Source: Ectobius pallidus
Lineage: Eukaryota > Arthropoda > Insecta > Blattodea > Ectobiidae
NCBI GenBank assembly: GCA_964059195.1
Contig: CAXKWD010000004.1
Location: 124,034,043 to 124,098,042, forward strand
DNA length: 64,000 nucleotides
Direction: 5' to 3'
A model generated the notes under the pieces. It was not told the origin of the DNA. It saw only the letters and a program-made list of their open reading frames with translations, and made no database searches. Positions 10,721 to 20,625 of the stretch are shown here, one piece after another (positions within the stretch are counted from its first letter, which is position 1; each line of letters opens with the position of its first letter). The position numbers and the translations under genes were made by a program.

Positions 10721-12069
10721 TATCAAATGCAATTCAGTTCTCATGACAACAATATTGTTTTCCGTGTTCACATAGGGATTTGGTAGTTGCATTTTACTGG
10801 GCTTAGATAAATAATTATAATTAGAGAGGCTATCGATATAGTTCGTTTTTGTAAATCAATAATGGAGTAAATAAATATCAAGTGTGATGCATCAAACAGC
10901 TTTCTCTATCCTGGGCATGGAGAATATCATGGAAAAATTTTAGTCTTTTTGCACAGTAAATTATTTTGTCCCAGTTTTTTGGGCAAGAATGTGTGAAAGT
11001 GATAGTCATTTTCTTTTGATTTTAGTCTCGAAATGTTGTATGGCAACATAAAAGTGAGAAATAAAATATCCCATAAAGACAGTAAAATGTTACAAGTATG
11101 TTACCAGAATTTCTGTTTCTTCTTATTTCAACCCCTACGAGGCATGGTGTGTAAAATTATAAGTCCTATATGAGCGATAAAAGTCGTATCTAGCATTTTC
11201 TGAGGGAATTGTTTGAGAGTGATAAGTCGTCCTTCTTTGCTTCAAACTCTAAATACTATATAAGGGGTTACAGCTTGAAAATCAAGTTCTCCATGTACTT
11301 TTATTAGATTTGAATAAAAGTGATTAATATAAATTATGAGGGATATTATAAGAAGAAAAGTGGGTGTGACTTACACTACACTGAAAAAGACAAGTGATTT
11401 TGCAGACATATTTTAAATTTTGACATTCTGCTCTTCTTCTACTGCTACTGGTAACATGGATGCATATGTTAATTTTTTAAGTAGAAGTTACTGATTGTGT
11501 AGGCCTACATGTATTCATTTTTATACATAAATGATTTAACTGATCAATAAAAAATAATTTCCTATGTGATTTACAAGACTTCGAAATATGACTTACACTA
11601 AACAGTCAACAGAATAATTCAAATACAAAGAAAATCAGGAATGCCAGAAAGTACATGGTTTTCTTGTGAAAACTCTTGTTAGGCTTATCTTAGTTATTAG
11701 ATGTCATACTGCAAGTCTTGACATGGTCCAAAGTTCTTAAAATTCAGGTTGAAAGCAAAAAAATGAAATAAACCCATAAAGAGCTAAATCACTACATAAT
11801 ACACACTAAAATCTGAATACACATCTGAAGAACTTTCTAATCAGTTTAATGAAATGTAAACCAACATCTATTGTCCATAGTTGGTTCCTTCAGCTTGGAC
11901 TTTGCCTGATTCACTTCTACCTTCTCGTCAGCATCATCTTTCCTATCACTGTTGACATTTCAGTTAAATTTACAGAATGTTTCATCATATTTCAAGAGCT
12001 TATTATGACATTCTTTGTGCTTTCTCTGCAATTATATGTCCCATAGAATTCTTCACACTCTTTTTTCCT

Positions 12070-12765
12070 TTATGTTCTACAACAACTCAGTCTCCCTTTT
12101 ATGCCTTGGCATGTGTTGTTTTCTAAGCTAGTGCTGCTTTGATTTTCAATTCCCATCCTGAATACAAGATTGGGATGATTTTTTACAGCATTCATACAAC
12201 ATTCATAGATTTCTTTGGCACATTTAGGATCTATAGACCTTACTTTTGTGGCTTCATGGACATGACTTTTTACTGTACCACCAAGGCCATCTATGGAACC
12301 CTCTGCATGAGACCCACACAAAAATTTTAATAAGTTGTGGTATCATTCAATATAATAAGACACAAAGAAAATTCCTGTTTAAAGTGTTGAGCACTCCCAT
12401 CTGACTGACATTCCACAATTTCAACGAGATGCTTTACAATGGCTATTTGTTTTCTAGGACTCCATGGCAAACTTCTCCAGGCTCTTGCAATGGCTTATCC
12501 CAATGAACTATTAGACTGATAAACCTCAGCTGGTGAACTTCCTGGAGTAGTTTGCATTTGATCTTGCTTCTTTAATCTGTGATGATTTTGTTTCTGCTTT
12601 CATCTGTGTTCTTCCAGCTTGACTAGATCATTTTTAAGATCTTTCTTTTGCTTATTTCATATTCCTGTCTTTTGCTTTAATTTTCTATAATTGTTTAAAT
12701 TGTATAATGCTTTCAACTTCACTCTCTGTGATCTCTTTCTTTCAGCAGCTGACTTGGACATGATT
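12070..12765 (-). pseudogene. Decayed gene of an uncharacterised transposon-like family
   Basis: Two separated minus-strand pieces look like one broken gene. Near 12762 a start reads MSKSAAERKRSQRVKLKAL, a basic N-terminus like that of many uncharacterised arthropod proteins opening with an SAAER/R..R motif. After about 360 bases full of stops, an 83-codon open piece (12321-12070) contains GSIDGLGGTVKSHVHEATKV, which resembles a DG(V/I)GGTVKR motif that I associate with the same kind of protein, followed by ECCMNAV. The two motifs in the right order support one ancestral gene. Function is unknown; stops and frame changes show it is dead. Link to a mobile element is inference. Confidence 0.4.
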
Positions 12766-13041
12766 CTATTTTTTTCTCTCTGAATCAATAAGCGTATTGG
12801 ACAGTTCAAATTATGCATGTACATCATTACTAAAAACCTATAAATGTAGTTTCATGAGTGTAACATGCTGTGAACTCTCACTATAGCCTACCTACAATTT
12901 TGCTGTAATAGGACCACATCCACAATGGTACATTTGAAATTGGTTCAGAAATTGTGACTTACGTGACATACAGTAAATATAAATGTTCCTGTAAACATAT
13001 ATTATGAACTCAGTCAACCCAAAATTCAGAATTATGTGTTA
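12766..13041. other. Intergenic, no feature seen
   Basis: Nothing recognisable; it leads to the ATGTA TSD of the next element at 13042-13046. Confidence 0.5.
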
Positions 13042-13046
13042 ATGTA

Positions 13047-13695
13047 TGTTAGTTATGGTAACTAGGAATAAAGGTACAATGAAGGTAATTTCGGAGGACC
13101 AGGCGATTACGCCAATTAATAACTAATCACAGGAAGAGCTAGGACTGTAGGTAGCTGGGACAGAGATTTCAACCTGGGTAATTTGCAACGGTATATATTC
13201 AAGAAGCCTGAATTCTGAATTATTTGATACAACACTTTTACACAATAAAATATAAGAATAAATACAGTTACTGTTCTCGTAGAAAACTATTCTCCCGCCC
13301 GTTGGCGAATGTAACGCTAGACAAAGCCTGTTCACAGCACGAGGCTTCTAGGTTAGGAACAATAGAAATGCTTGTAAATGACACTAAAATACAATGCTAT
13401 TTCCTGAATTTCACACGTAAAGCTGCCTACACTATAGGAGCATGATATACGCGGAGTTGCAGATGAGGAATTAATATATAGAGCGAAAAGGTCCTAAACA
13501 CTAGGAGCACTTGTTACGCAGACTATATACAGCGGCGTCTCAATCCGAACTAAACTGAACTGGCTGGCGTGGGTAACGCTATAAAGTCCACACCTGCAGG
13601 ATATGAGTAATTCACGCGCCAATTAATTGGCGGTAGCGCCAAATAACACAGAGGCTAATTTGAAACACTATAACTTATAGACTCTTGATCTAACA
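13047..13695 (-). repeat. 3' LTR of complete BEL/Pao element
   Basis: 649 bp. The bases just inside it (13696-13706) read on the minus strand as a purine-rich AGGCGGGAGTTA, a plausible polypurine tract. Confidence 0.92.
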
Positions 13696-13775
13696 TAACT
13701 CCCGCCTAAAATCGACAGATTTTACATAACACTTTGCGGATAGATCAAGATTTACTTTACTAATAGATTTACACT

Positions 13776-16229
13776 TTACTGAATAGGCAAGGGACACACT
13801 TTTACAATTGGTCGCTTGTATTCACCATTAGACGTACGCACTGTCACAACACGCACTAAACCGTCGTCACCAGGATGCACTGATGAGATGATTCCCAGCT
13901 TCCACTGGAGCGGTGGAGAATTATCTTCTTTCAGGAGCACAAGAGTACCAATCTGAATGTTTTCGCTGGACGCAGACCACTTCTGCCTCTGCTGCAGTGA
14001 ATGTAGGTAGTCAGCTGACCAACGCTGCCATATGTGATGTATGTAGGTTTGTAGCTGATGCCATTTAGCAACATGAGAGACATTCTCTGCCATAGGAGGA
14101 GAAGGAAGGGCTGTGAGTTTTTCTCCAATGAGAAAGTGTCCAGGAGATAGATAGGATGAGTCGCTAGGATCATCACTTAGGCACAGGAGAGGTCGAGAGT
14201 TTAGACAGGCCTCAATTTGGGTGAGAACTGTAGAAAGCTGCTCATATGTAAACACTTGGCTACCCATCACTCGTCGTAAATGAAATTTCATGGATTTGAC
14301 AGCAGCCTCGTGGAGTCCTCCAAAATGTGGGGAGGAAGCAGGGATGAAATGCCATGTGAATTCATTAGAGGATGCGTAGTCTTGGAGAACTTGTTGATGG
14401 GTGCTGGACTGAAGCAAGAGACGCAGCTCGCGAAGCTTGTTGTTAGCACCAACAAAGTTCGTCCCATTATCACTAAATATTTCCTTGCAAAGTCCTCTAC
14501 GAGATGTGAATCTGCGCAGGACGGCGATGAAGGCATCAGAAGTAAGGTCGGAAACCAGCTCGATGTGAACTTCTTTCGTAGCCAAGCATACGAAGATAGC
14601 AATGTATGCTTTAACCTGAGTTTTGCTGCGGGGGGATCCGTATCTTACGAAGAATGGTCCAGCGTAGTCAACCGCAGAACGTAGAAATGCTCTAGCAGGG
14701 GTCACCCTGTAGCTAGGTAGGCTGCCCATCAGCTGGTGAGCACCTTTGGCTTTCAACTTAAAACAAATTAAACATTTGTGTAGCGTAGACTTTACAATTC
14801 TACGTACACTAGGAATCCAATATCGTTCTCGCAGAGAAGATATAAGCAGTTGATGTGATGCATGAAGCAGTCGCAGATGCTCGGATTCAATTATCAATCT
14901 GGTGAGATGGTGACCTGGAGGGAGGATAAGCTGATGTCGTGCATCATGTGGTAATTCAGCTTTCTCCAGACGTCCACCCACTCGGAGTAGGCCATCCTTG
15001 TCCACAAATGGCACCAAGGAGTGGAGCGAACTCTTGTTATTCACTTGCATCTTACTCTGAAGATCGGACAGTTCATGTGAATAGGCTGCTTGCTGAGCTA
15101 TTCTTATACAAAGCAACAAAGCTTGTTGTACCTCCTCAACTGTGAGAGGGCCGTGACGTTTAACTTGGCTTCTACAGTTGTTTATAAACCGTAGCATATA
15201 CGAAGTTACTCTTTGTAAACGTGCTAGCTTGGAAAAGCGTAGCATAAAGTCTTCTGCAGCATGTGTGACTAGGCAAACTGTGTCACGCTGCTCACTACTG
15301 TCCTGCAGCTCAAGTTGCTGAGGCTGTTTGGGCCATGATTCAATAGGCTGTGAAATCCACACAGGCCCGTTCCACCATAAATCAATGTCCAAGATTTGTT
15401 CTGTTACCACACCTCTCGAAATCATGTCAGCCGGGTTGTGTTGGGTGGCCATATGCCGCCAAGCTGCCGTCTCTGACATCTCCTGGATTTGAGATACGCG
15501 ATTAGACACAAATGTTTTCCATTTGTGGGGATTAGATTTGATCCATGAAAGCACAATCATGGAGTCAGACCACAGATAATTTTGTGATGTAGGCAATTTC
15601 AAGTCATTGACAACTTTCTGATACAGTTTAGCAAGTAACAAAGCACCACACAACTCGAGTCTTGGAATTGTTTGCTTCTTCAATGGTGAAACCTTGGACT
15701 TGGAGCAAAGTAGTTTAGTTGTAACAATACCACTGCTCTCAGTAGACCGTACATACACACAGGCACCATAGGCTTTTTCCGAGGCATCACAGAATCCATG
15801 TATCTGTATGTCGGTAACCGTAGCTGCTGTTAACACATGGCGTGGAATGCGAACATTATGAATTGTAGAAAGAATGTCACAGATGTCCATCCACTTTTCC
15901 CTTAGGTGAGATGGCAACTCTTCATCCCAACTAAGCTTAGCTAGCCACAGAGATTGCAAGAATATCTTGGCATGGATTACGATAGGACTTATGAGGCCTA
16001 GAGGATCAAAAATAGAGGATGTAACAGCAAGGATATTTCTCTTGGTAAACTTGTAGGAAGGAGGTTCTTGGAGAGAGGAATGTGATTGTATCTGTAGCAA
16101 ATCAGTACTGGGATGCCACAGAAGTCCAAGCGCATGAGCATTTTCACTGTTGTCGAGGGACAAAGGAAGTTGCGTTCTCTGTGCTCCACGGGTACTGCTT
16201 CCAAGATGGCCTCGTTGTTTGAACACCAT
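13776..16229 (-). CDS. Pol: end of RT, RNase H, integrase, DUF5641-like domain
   Basis: The open frame continues pol after a single frame break; its first Met (16229) is only the first in frame and lies before the break. Residues about 60-110 hold the conserved BEL block SSIFDPLGLISPIVI. RNase H has D in HGFCDASEKAYG, E in LELCGALL, D in LWSDSMIV and the H/D of NPADMISRG. Integrase shows a zinc-binding region (H..H before LICF, CLIC) and the DDE residues in AVDYAGPF, FSDNGTNF and HEAAVKSMK. The C-terminus has KEDNSPPLQW and HPGDDGLVRVVTVRT. All catalytic positions I can check are present, so only the frame break upstream spoils the polyprotein. Confidence 0.88.
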   Translation of the reverse strand: MVFKQRGHLGSSTRGAQRTQLPLSLDNSENAHALGLLWHPSTDLLQIQSHSSLQEPPSYKFTKRNILAVTSSIFDPLGLISPIVIHAKIFLQSLWLAKLSWDEELPSHLREKWMDICDILSTIHNVRIPRHVLTAATVTDIQIHGFCDASEKAYGACVYVRSTESSGIVTTKLLCSKSKVSPLKKQTIPRLELCGALLLAKLYQKVVNDLKLPTSQNYLWSDSMIVLSWIKSNPHKWKTFVSNRVSQIQEMSETAAWRHMATQHNPADMISRGVVTEQILDIDLWWNGPVWISQPIESWPKQPQQLELQDSSEQRDTVCLVTHAAEDFMLRFSKLARLQRVTSYMLRFINNCRSQVKRHGPLTVEEVQQALLLCIRIAQQAAYSHELSDLQSKMQVNNKSSLHSLVPFVDKDGLLRVGGRLEKAELPHDARHQLILPPGHHLTRLIIESEHLRLLHASHQLLISSLRERYWIPSVRRIVKSTLHKCLICFKLKAKGAHQLMGSLPSYRVTPARAFLRSAVDYAGPFFVRYGSPRSKTQVKAYIAIFVCLATKEVHIELVSDLTSDAFIAVLRRFTSRRGLCKEIFSDNGTNFVGANNKLRELRLLLQSSTHQQVLQDYASSNEFTWHFIPASSPHFGGLHEAAVKSMKFHLRRVMGSQVFTYEQLSTVLTQIEACLNSRPLLCLSDDPSDSSYLSPGHFLIGEKLTALPSPPMAENVSHVAKWHQLQTYIHHIWQRWSADYLHSLQQRQKWSASSENIQIGTLVLLKEDNSPPLQWKLGIISSVHPGDDGLVRVVTVRTSNGEYKRPIVKVCPLPIQ

Positions 16230-18961
16230 TTGCGTAGTGGAAATCCTCCACTGTTTAACATGAGTATAAGTTCACTTTGCAATTGTAGAGCTTCCTGCAG
16301 ATCGTCATGACATGACAGGCAATCGTCCACATAGAAAGAGGTTCTTACTGCGTCTGCAGCACGAGGATATTTAGACTCTTTTTCTTGAGCGAGTTGACTC
16401 AAAGACCGTATGGCTAAGAAAGACGCTGACTTAGTGCCATAGGTTACAGTAGTCAAGGCATGATCTTGTAGTGGCTCACTTTTATCTGGACGCCATACAA
16501 TACGTTGGAGATTCTGGTCTTCAGGATGCATATGTACCCTCCTATACAGTTTAGATATATCAGCTGAAAATGCATAGCGATATGTTCTGAAGCGAAGAAT
16601 AATTGATGACAGATCATCTTGAATTGTAGGACCACATTCTAGGATGTCATTCAAAGAGCATCCTGTGTCCGTCTTTGCAGAAGCATCAAACACTACTCGT
16701 GTACGAGTCGTAGATGAAGAAGGTTTTATTACTGCGTGATGTGGCAGGTAATAACATACTTCATTATCTTGAGGAGGCGAAACCCTTTTCATGTGACCCA
16801 TCTGCTCGTACTCTACAAGAAATTTAGTATAGTCTTCCTTTAGAGCAGAGTCGTTCTGAAGTTTTCGCTCCAGGTAACTAAAGCGCTTAACTGCTTGCTG
16901 CCTGGATTCACCCAATGAATTTTTATCCTGTTTCATTGGCAGACGTACTGTGAAACTACCATCATCATTCCGAGTGGTATTTTCTACATAGTGCTGTTCG
17001 CACCTTTTCTCTTCTTGTGTTAATATCTGTTGTGGAAAGTCTTCGAGGTCCCAAAACCGTCGTAGCTGCTTGTCCACATTGTCCGTAGAGATGAAGAAGT
17101 TGTGCTGGGAACCAGTATCTAGATTGCCTTTCACAGAGGACTTAGGAATGGTTCCAGACAATATCCATCCGAGTTCTGTACTAATCAGTGTAGGAAACCC
17201 AGGATTGGTCAAGATCTTTCCATGGAAAAGCTCGAAGAATAATGCTCCTCCAATCAGTAAATCAATTTCAGAAGGAATATTAAATTTAGGATCGGCTAAT
17301 GGAATGTCAGAGGGAATATTCCATGAGGATGGATCAATTCGGACTGCGGGTAACTTCCCTGTTATGCGAGGAAGGATTAGGCAATCTAGATTCCTTCGAT
17401 AGTTGTAAACCATAGATCTCACATTTATGTTTACACTATGACTAGCATTAGATGAAGTACCGTTTATTCCTTTGACAGGCGTATCAGCTGTCCTTGTAGG
17501 AAGTTGCAGACGCCTAGCTAGATCTGCAGACACGAAACTGGCCTGGCTGGCAGAGTCTAGAAGGGCCTTACACTGTATGTAGTTACCATGCTTGTCTTGC
17601 ACTTCGACTCTTGCAGTCGCAAGTAAGACGTGAAGCACTGGCTTTATTTTCACTGAACAATAACTTGCAGGAGCCTCAGTCCTGTTGCTATTTACTGTAT
17701 TACTGCTTTCACTCGAGTGTGAAACCGTTCTCCTGTGATCACTGCTGTGTAACATCTTGCTGTGCAGTTTACCACAGTTACAGAAGGAAGATGCGTTGCA
17801 CTGATTTACTCGATGAGTATTAGAAAAACAGTTGAAACACAGATTTTTACTCTTCACAACTTTCCATCGCTGTTCAACACTCAGCTGACGGAATTGTTTA
17901 CATTTAAACAGGTTATGGCCGCCTTGACACTGAGGGCATAACTGTTCAGTTGTCGACACATATGACTGACGACTGTTATTATGTTGATTCCTAGGTTCAC
18001 GACGTTCACTTCTAGGTTTTGATGGGCTGGACCTGTTGCAGGAATTATTCGACAGCACCTCTAGAGAGTGAGACTTAGCTTCTAGAAATAACACAAGTTC
18101 ACCTAATGAAGTAAATTTTTGAGAGTCGATTCTAGATTCCCATTCACGTTGCACACTGTCTGGCAAATGCTCTAATAACAATTGCATTAGAATGACTTCA
18201 TGAAGTGGCACTTCTAATTCTAACGCTTCAATGGCATGCAAGTTGTTTTGGAATTGATTCAACAAATTTCGCAAGTCTGCAACTGTCTCTTGTCTCGCTA
18301 CAGGTAGAGACAACAGATGCTTAATGTGGGATATGGCAATTAACCGCTTATTGTTATATCTTGCACACAATAGGTCCCATGCAACTTGGAAGTTATCACT
18401 CGTGACTGGTAAACTTTGCAATAATGTTTTAGCCTCACCTTTGAGTGAACCGATGAGATAGTGGAATTTTTGAATAGGTGATAAACTGCTATTATTCACA
18501 ATCAAACTCGAAAAAGTGTCAAAATAATGCTTGAATTTAGTTACATCACTCTCAAATACTGGAATTTGAATCGTAGGTAATTTTATCGCATTACTTGCCT
18601 GTGAAGCACTAGAGTTCACTGATTGTCGTGTGTCACTGTTGTGTGAATTGACACTAACTGAGGTAGGTTCATGAGCATGTATTAATTCACTTAACCTTGC
18701 TTTTAGCTCTTCGTAACAACTTCTTGTTGTTTCCTTATGCTCTGCGTGTTCATCTAAATCTTCTTCGGCTTCTATAAGCGATTCGATTTGAGACTGAACT
18801 GTTTCGTACCTCTCCCAAATAATGTTTAAACTGTCATATCTCACTTTCAATCGAAATACGTTTGTTTCTTCATTTATAGTAGCAAGAGTCTTTTGCATGT
18901 GAGTTAGTTCACGCTTAATTATACCTCGACGCTTAATCAAAGCACGTAATTCACTTTCCAT
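15998..18961 (-). CDS. Gag-protease-RT polyprotein (frame-broken at the RT end)
   Basis: 987 codons; real homology ends near codon 930, where the true frame moves to the overlapping ORF. It starts MESELRALIKRRG with a charged helical N-terminus, then a DUF1759-type gag region (about 130-300) and cysteine/histidine knuckles at about 330-400 (CPQCQGGH, CFNCFSNTH, CNCGKLH). Retropepsin has LLDSASQASF near residue 467; DSA instead of DTG/DSG occurs in BEL proteases as I recall. RT follows, with VVFDASAKT, SADISKLYRRV and the catalytic FYVDDCLS near 875. The break lies at about 16165-16180, where one small indel would explain the switch to the next frame. Start chosen as the first Met after the leader. 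Confidence 0.88.
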   Translation of the reverse strand: MESELRALIKRRGIIKRELTHMQKTLATINEETNVFRLKVRYDSLNIIWERYETVQSQIESLIEAEEDLDEHAEHKETTRSCYEELKARLSELIHAHEPTSVSVNSHNSDTRQSVNSSASQASNAIKLPTIQIPVFESDVTKFKHYFDTFSSLIVNNSSLSPIQKFHYLIGSLKGEAKTLLQSLPVTSDNFQVAWDLLCARYNNKRLIAISHIKHLLSLPVARQETVADLRNLLNQFQNNLHAIEALELEVPLHEVILMQLLLEHLPDSVQREWESRIDSQKFTSLGELVLFLEAKSHSLEVLSNNSCNRSSPSKPRSERREPRNQHNNSRQSYVSTTEQLCPQCQGGHNLFKCKQFRQLSVEQRWKVVKSKNLCFNCFSNTHRVNQCNASSFCNCGKLHSKMLHSSDHRRTVSHSSESSNTVNSNRTEAPASYCSVKIKPVLHVLLATARVEVQDKHGNYIQCKALLDSASQASFVSADLARRLQLPTRTADTPVKGINGTSSNASHSVNINVRSMVYNYRRNLDCLILPRITGKLPAVRIDPSSWNIPSDIPLADPKFNIPSEIDLLIGGALFFELFHGKILTNPGFPTLISTELGWILSGTIPKSSVKGNLDTGSQHNFFISTDNVDKQLRRFWDLEDFPQQILTQEEKRCEQHYVENTTRNDDGSFTVRLPMKQDKNSLGESRQQAVKRFSYLERKLQNDSALKEDYTKFLVEYEQMGHMKRVSPPQDNEVCYYLPHHAVIKPSSSTTRTRVVFDASAKTDTGCSLNDILECGPTIQDDLSSIILRFRTYRYAFSADISKLYRRVHMHPEDQNLQRIVWRPDKSEPLQDHALTTVTYGTKSASFLAIRSLSQLAQEKESKYPRAADAVRTSFYVDDCLSCHDDLQEALQLQSELILMLNSGGFPLRKWCSNNEAILEAVPVEHRERNFLCPSTTVKMLMRLDFCGIPVLICYRYNHIPLSKNLLPTSLPREISLLLHPLFLIL

Positions 18962-19324
18962 GTTGAAATGAACTAATTAACTTTGCAGAGTAGAAATGAT
19001 TAGACAGTCAACTGTAGACACTCTGCGGGCGGCAAGCCGGAGGTGGTAATCTTCTTCTCGCGTGTGAAGGCGGGCACCAAATACACGTTAAGATGCAGCC
19101 CAGCTGTGCGCGCGTAGAGAAGCAAGTACAGATGTCCGGAGCTCGCTGAGCCGTTGAAGGTCAACGTCGCCGAGCAGCCACGAAGCAATACGAAGTTTGC
19201 AAGAACGTCACACACGAAAATCAAATACGTGTCGCACACTGTCCAATAATTCAGAAACCATTGCAAATATATCTCAGATCCGCCCGTGAGGAACCAAAAT
19301 GTAGGAATCCGGCCCGGAGGACCA
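18962..19324 (-). other. Leader of complete BEL/Pao element
   Basis: Untranslated region between the 5' LTR and the gag start, GC-richer than its surroundings. It contains two primer-site-like motifs, at 19307-19324 and 19277-19296. Confidence 0.7.
19307..19324 (-). promoter_or_regulatory. Putative primer binding site
   Basis: TGGTCCTCCGGGCCGGAT on the minus strand directly abuts the LTR. It differs by about two bases from the complement of the insect tRNA-Tyr 3' end as I remember it. A second similar motif, TGGTTCCTCACGGGCGGATC, lies at 19277-19296. Confidence 0.55.
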
Positions 19325-19973
19325 TGTTAGTTATGGTAACTAGGAATAAAGGTGCAATGAAGGTAATTTCGGAGGACCAGGCGATTACGCCAATTAATAA
19401 CTAATCACAGGAAGAGCTAGGACTGTAGGTAGCTGGGACAGAGATTTCAACCTGGGTAATTTTCAACGGTATATATTCAAGAAGCCTGAATTCTGAATTA
19501 TTTGATACAACACTTTTACACAATAAAATATAAGAATAAATACAGTTACTGTTCTCGTAGAAAACTATTCTCCCGCCCGTTGGCGAATGTAACGCTAGAC
19601 AAAGCCTGTTCACAGCACGAGGCTTCTAGGTTAGGAATAATAGAAATGCTTGTAAATGACACTAAAATACAATGCTATTTCCTGAATTTCACACGTAAAG
19701 CTGCCTACACTATAGGAGCATGATATACGTTGAGTTGCAGATGAGGAATTAATATATAGAGCGAAAAGGTCCTAAACACTAGGAGCACTTGTTACGCAGA
19801 CTATATACAGCGGCGTCTCAATCCGAACTAAACTGAACTGGCTGGCGTGGGTAACGCTATAAAGTCCACACCTGCAGGATATGAGTAATTCACGCGCCAA
19901 TTAATTGGCGGTAGCGCCAAATAACACAGAGGCTAATTTGAAACACTATAACTTATAGACTCTTGATCTAACA
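19325..19973 (-). repeat. 5' LTR of complete BEL/Pao element
   Basis: 649 bp, paired with 13047-13695; it should hold the promoter. The 5-bp duplication ATGTA follows at 19974-19978. Confidence 0.92.
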
Positions 19974-19978
19974 ATGTA

Positions 19979-20625
19979 GGTCTACTAAAAAATCAAGATT
20001 AAGTTTTGGTACGTTTCTCATATGAATGCTGTAACTATGAAAATTTAAGTCTTTTTGTGAACTACATGACAGTCTGCTATCAACTTTAAAAACCAATCTT
20101 TTTAATGCCATCTTATAATTTCAAATCGAATGTTACTATATCAAAACATTTTTAAATGATACATAACATAAAATAAAATCAGGTAAACTGATGTAACAAA
20201 GTGCCAGAATGCTTTTGTTTAATCAGTAAAAAGTTAATTGCAATTATGATATGCAGAGAATAAGTTATTTTGTTATCAATTTCTGAGTTAAGCTGCAGAT
20301 CGATTCATTAAGCAGGACTTAGGGAAGAAAAAAAGTCTAAAGTTTGATACTTAACCTTAATTTAAACTCGTGTACACTGATATAAGACATTCTTAAAATA
20401 TGTCAACATTTCACAAAATACACTGGTGAAGAACTCCACTTAATGTATGTAGGCCTACCGTAATTATTTCAGAGTAATATGTCTTCTGTATATAACAGTA
20501 TTCAACTTGATGAACGAAATAAACATCTGACTAGTTTGATAATCAATGTGTCATGGCTAACTATTGCAAATTCCAAAGCCATAAACAGGATAACAGATTT
20601 ACATTTGTTAAATTCTTTTTATAAT
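19979..20625. other. Intergenic, no gene seen
   Basis: AT-rich, without recognisable motifs. The short plus-strand ORF starting at 20479 runs into the repeat at 20626 and looks spurious. Confidence 0.5.

Larger units (their letters stand above)
9273..12069. other. Intergenic, mostly unannotated
   Basis: AT-rich with no supported gene apart from the tRNA-like repeat at 10055 and the dispersed repeat at 10520, listed separately. Short ORFs (for example around 11849) have no recognisable content. Confidence 0.5.
13047..19973 (-). mobile_element. BEL/Pao LTR retrotransposon, nearly complete
   Basis: 6927 bp. Two 649-bp LTRs (13047-13695 and 19325-19973) start TGTTAGTT and end CTAACA, differ at about five positions by eye, and are flanked by a 5-bp duplication ATGTA (13042-13046 and 19974-19978). 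Read on the minus strand: 5' LTR, primer site, gag-protease-RT, RNase H, integrase, DUF5641-like domain, 3' LTR, the normal BEL/Pao order in one long frame broken once. No envelope-like ORF follows integrase. It shares neither LTR sequence nor close protein identity with the element at 3788, so it is a different family. Confidence 0.93.
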
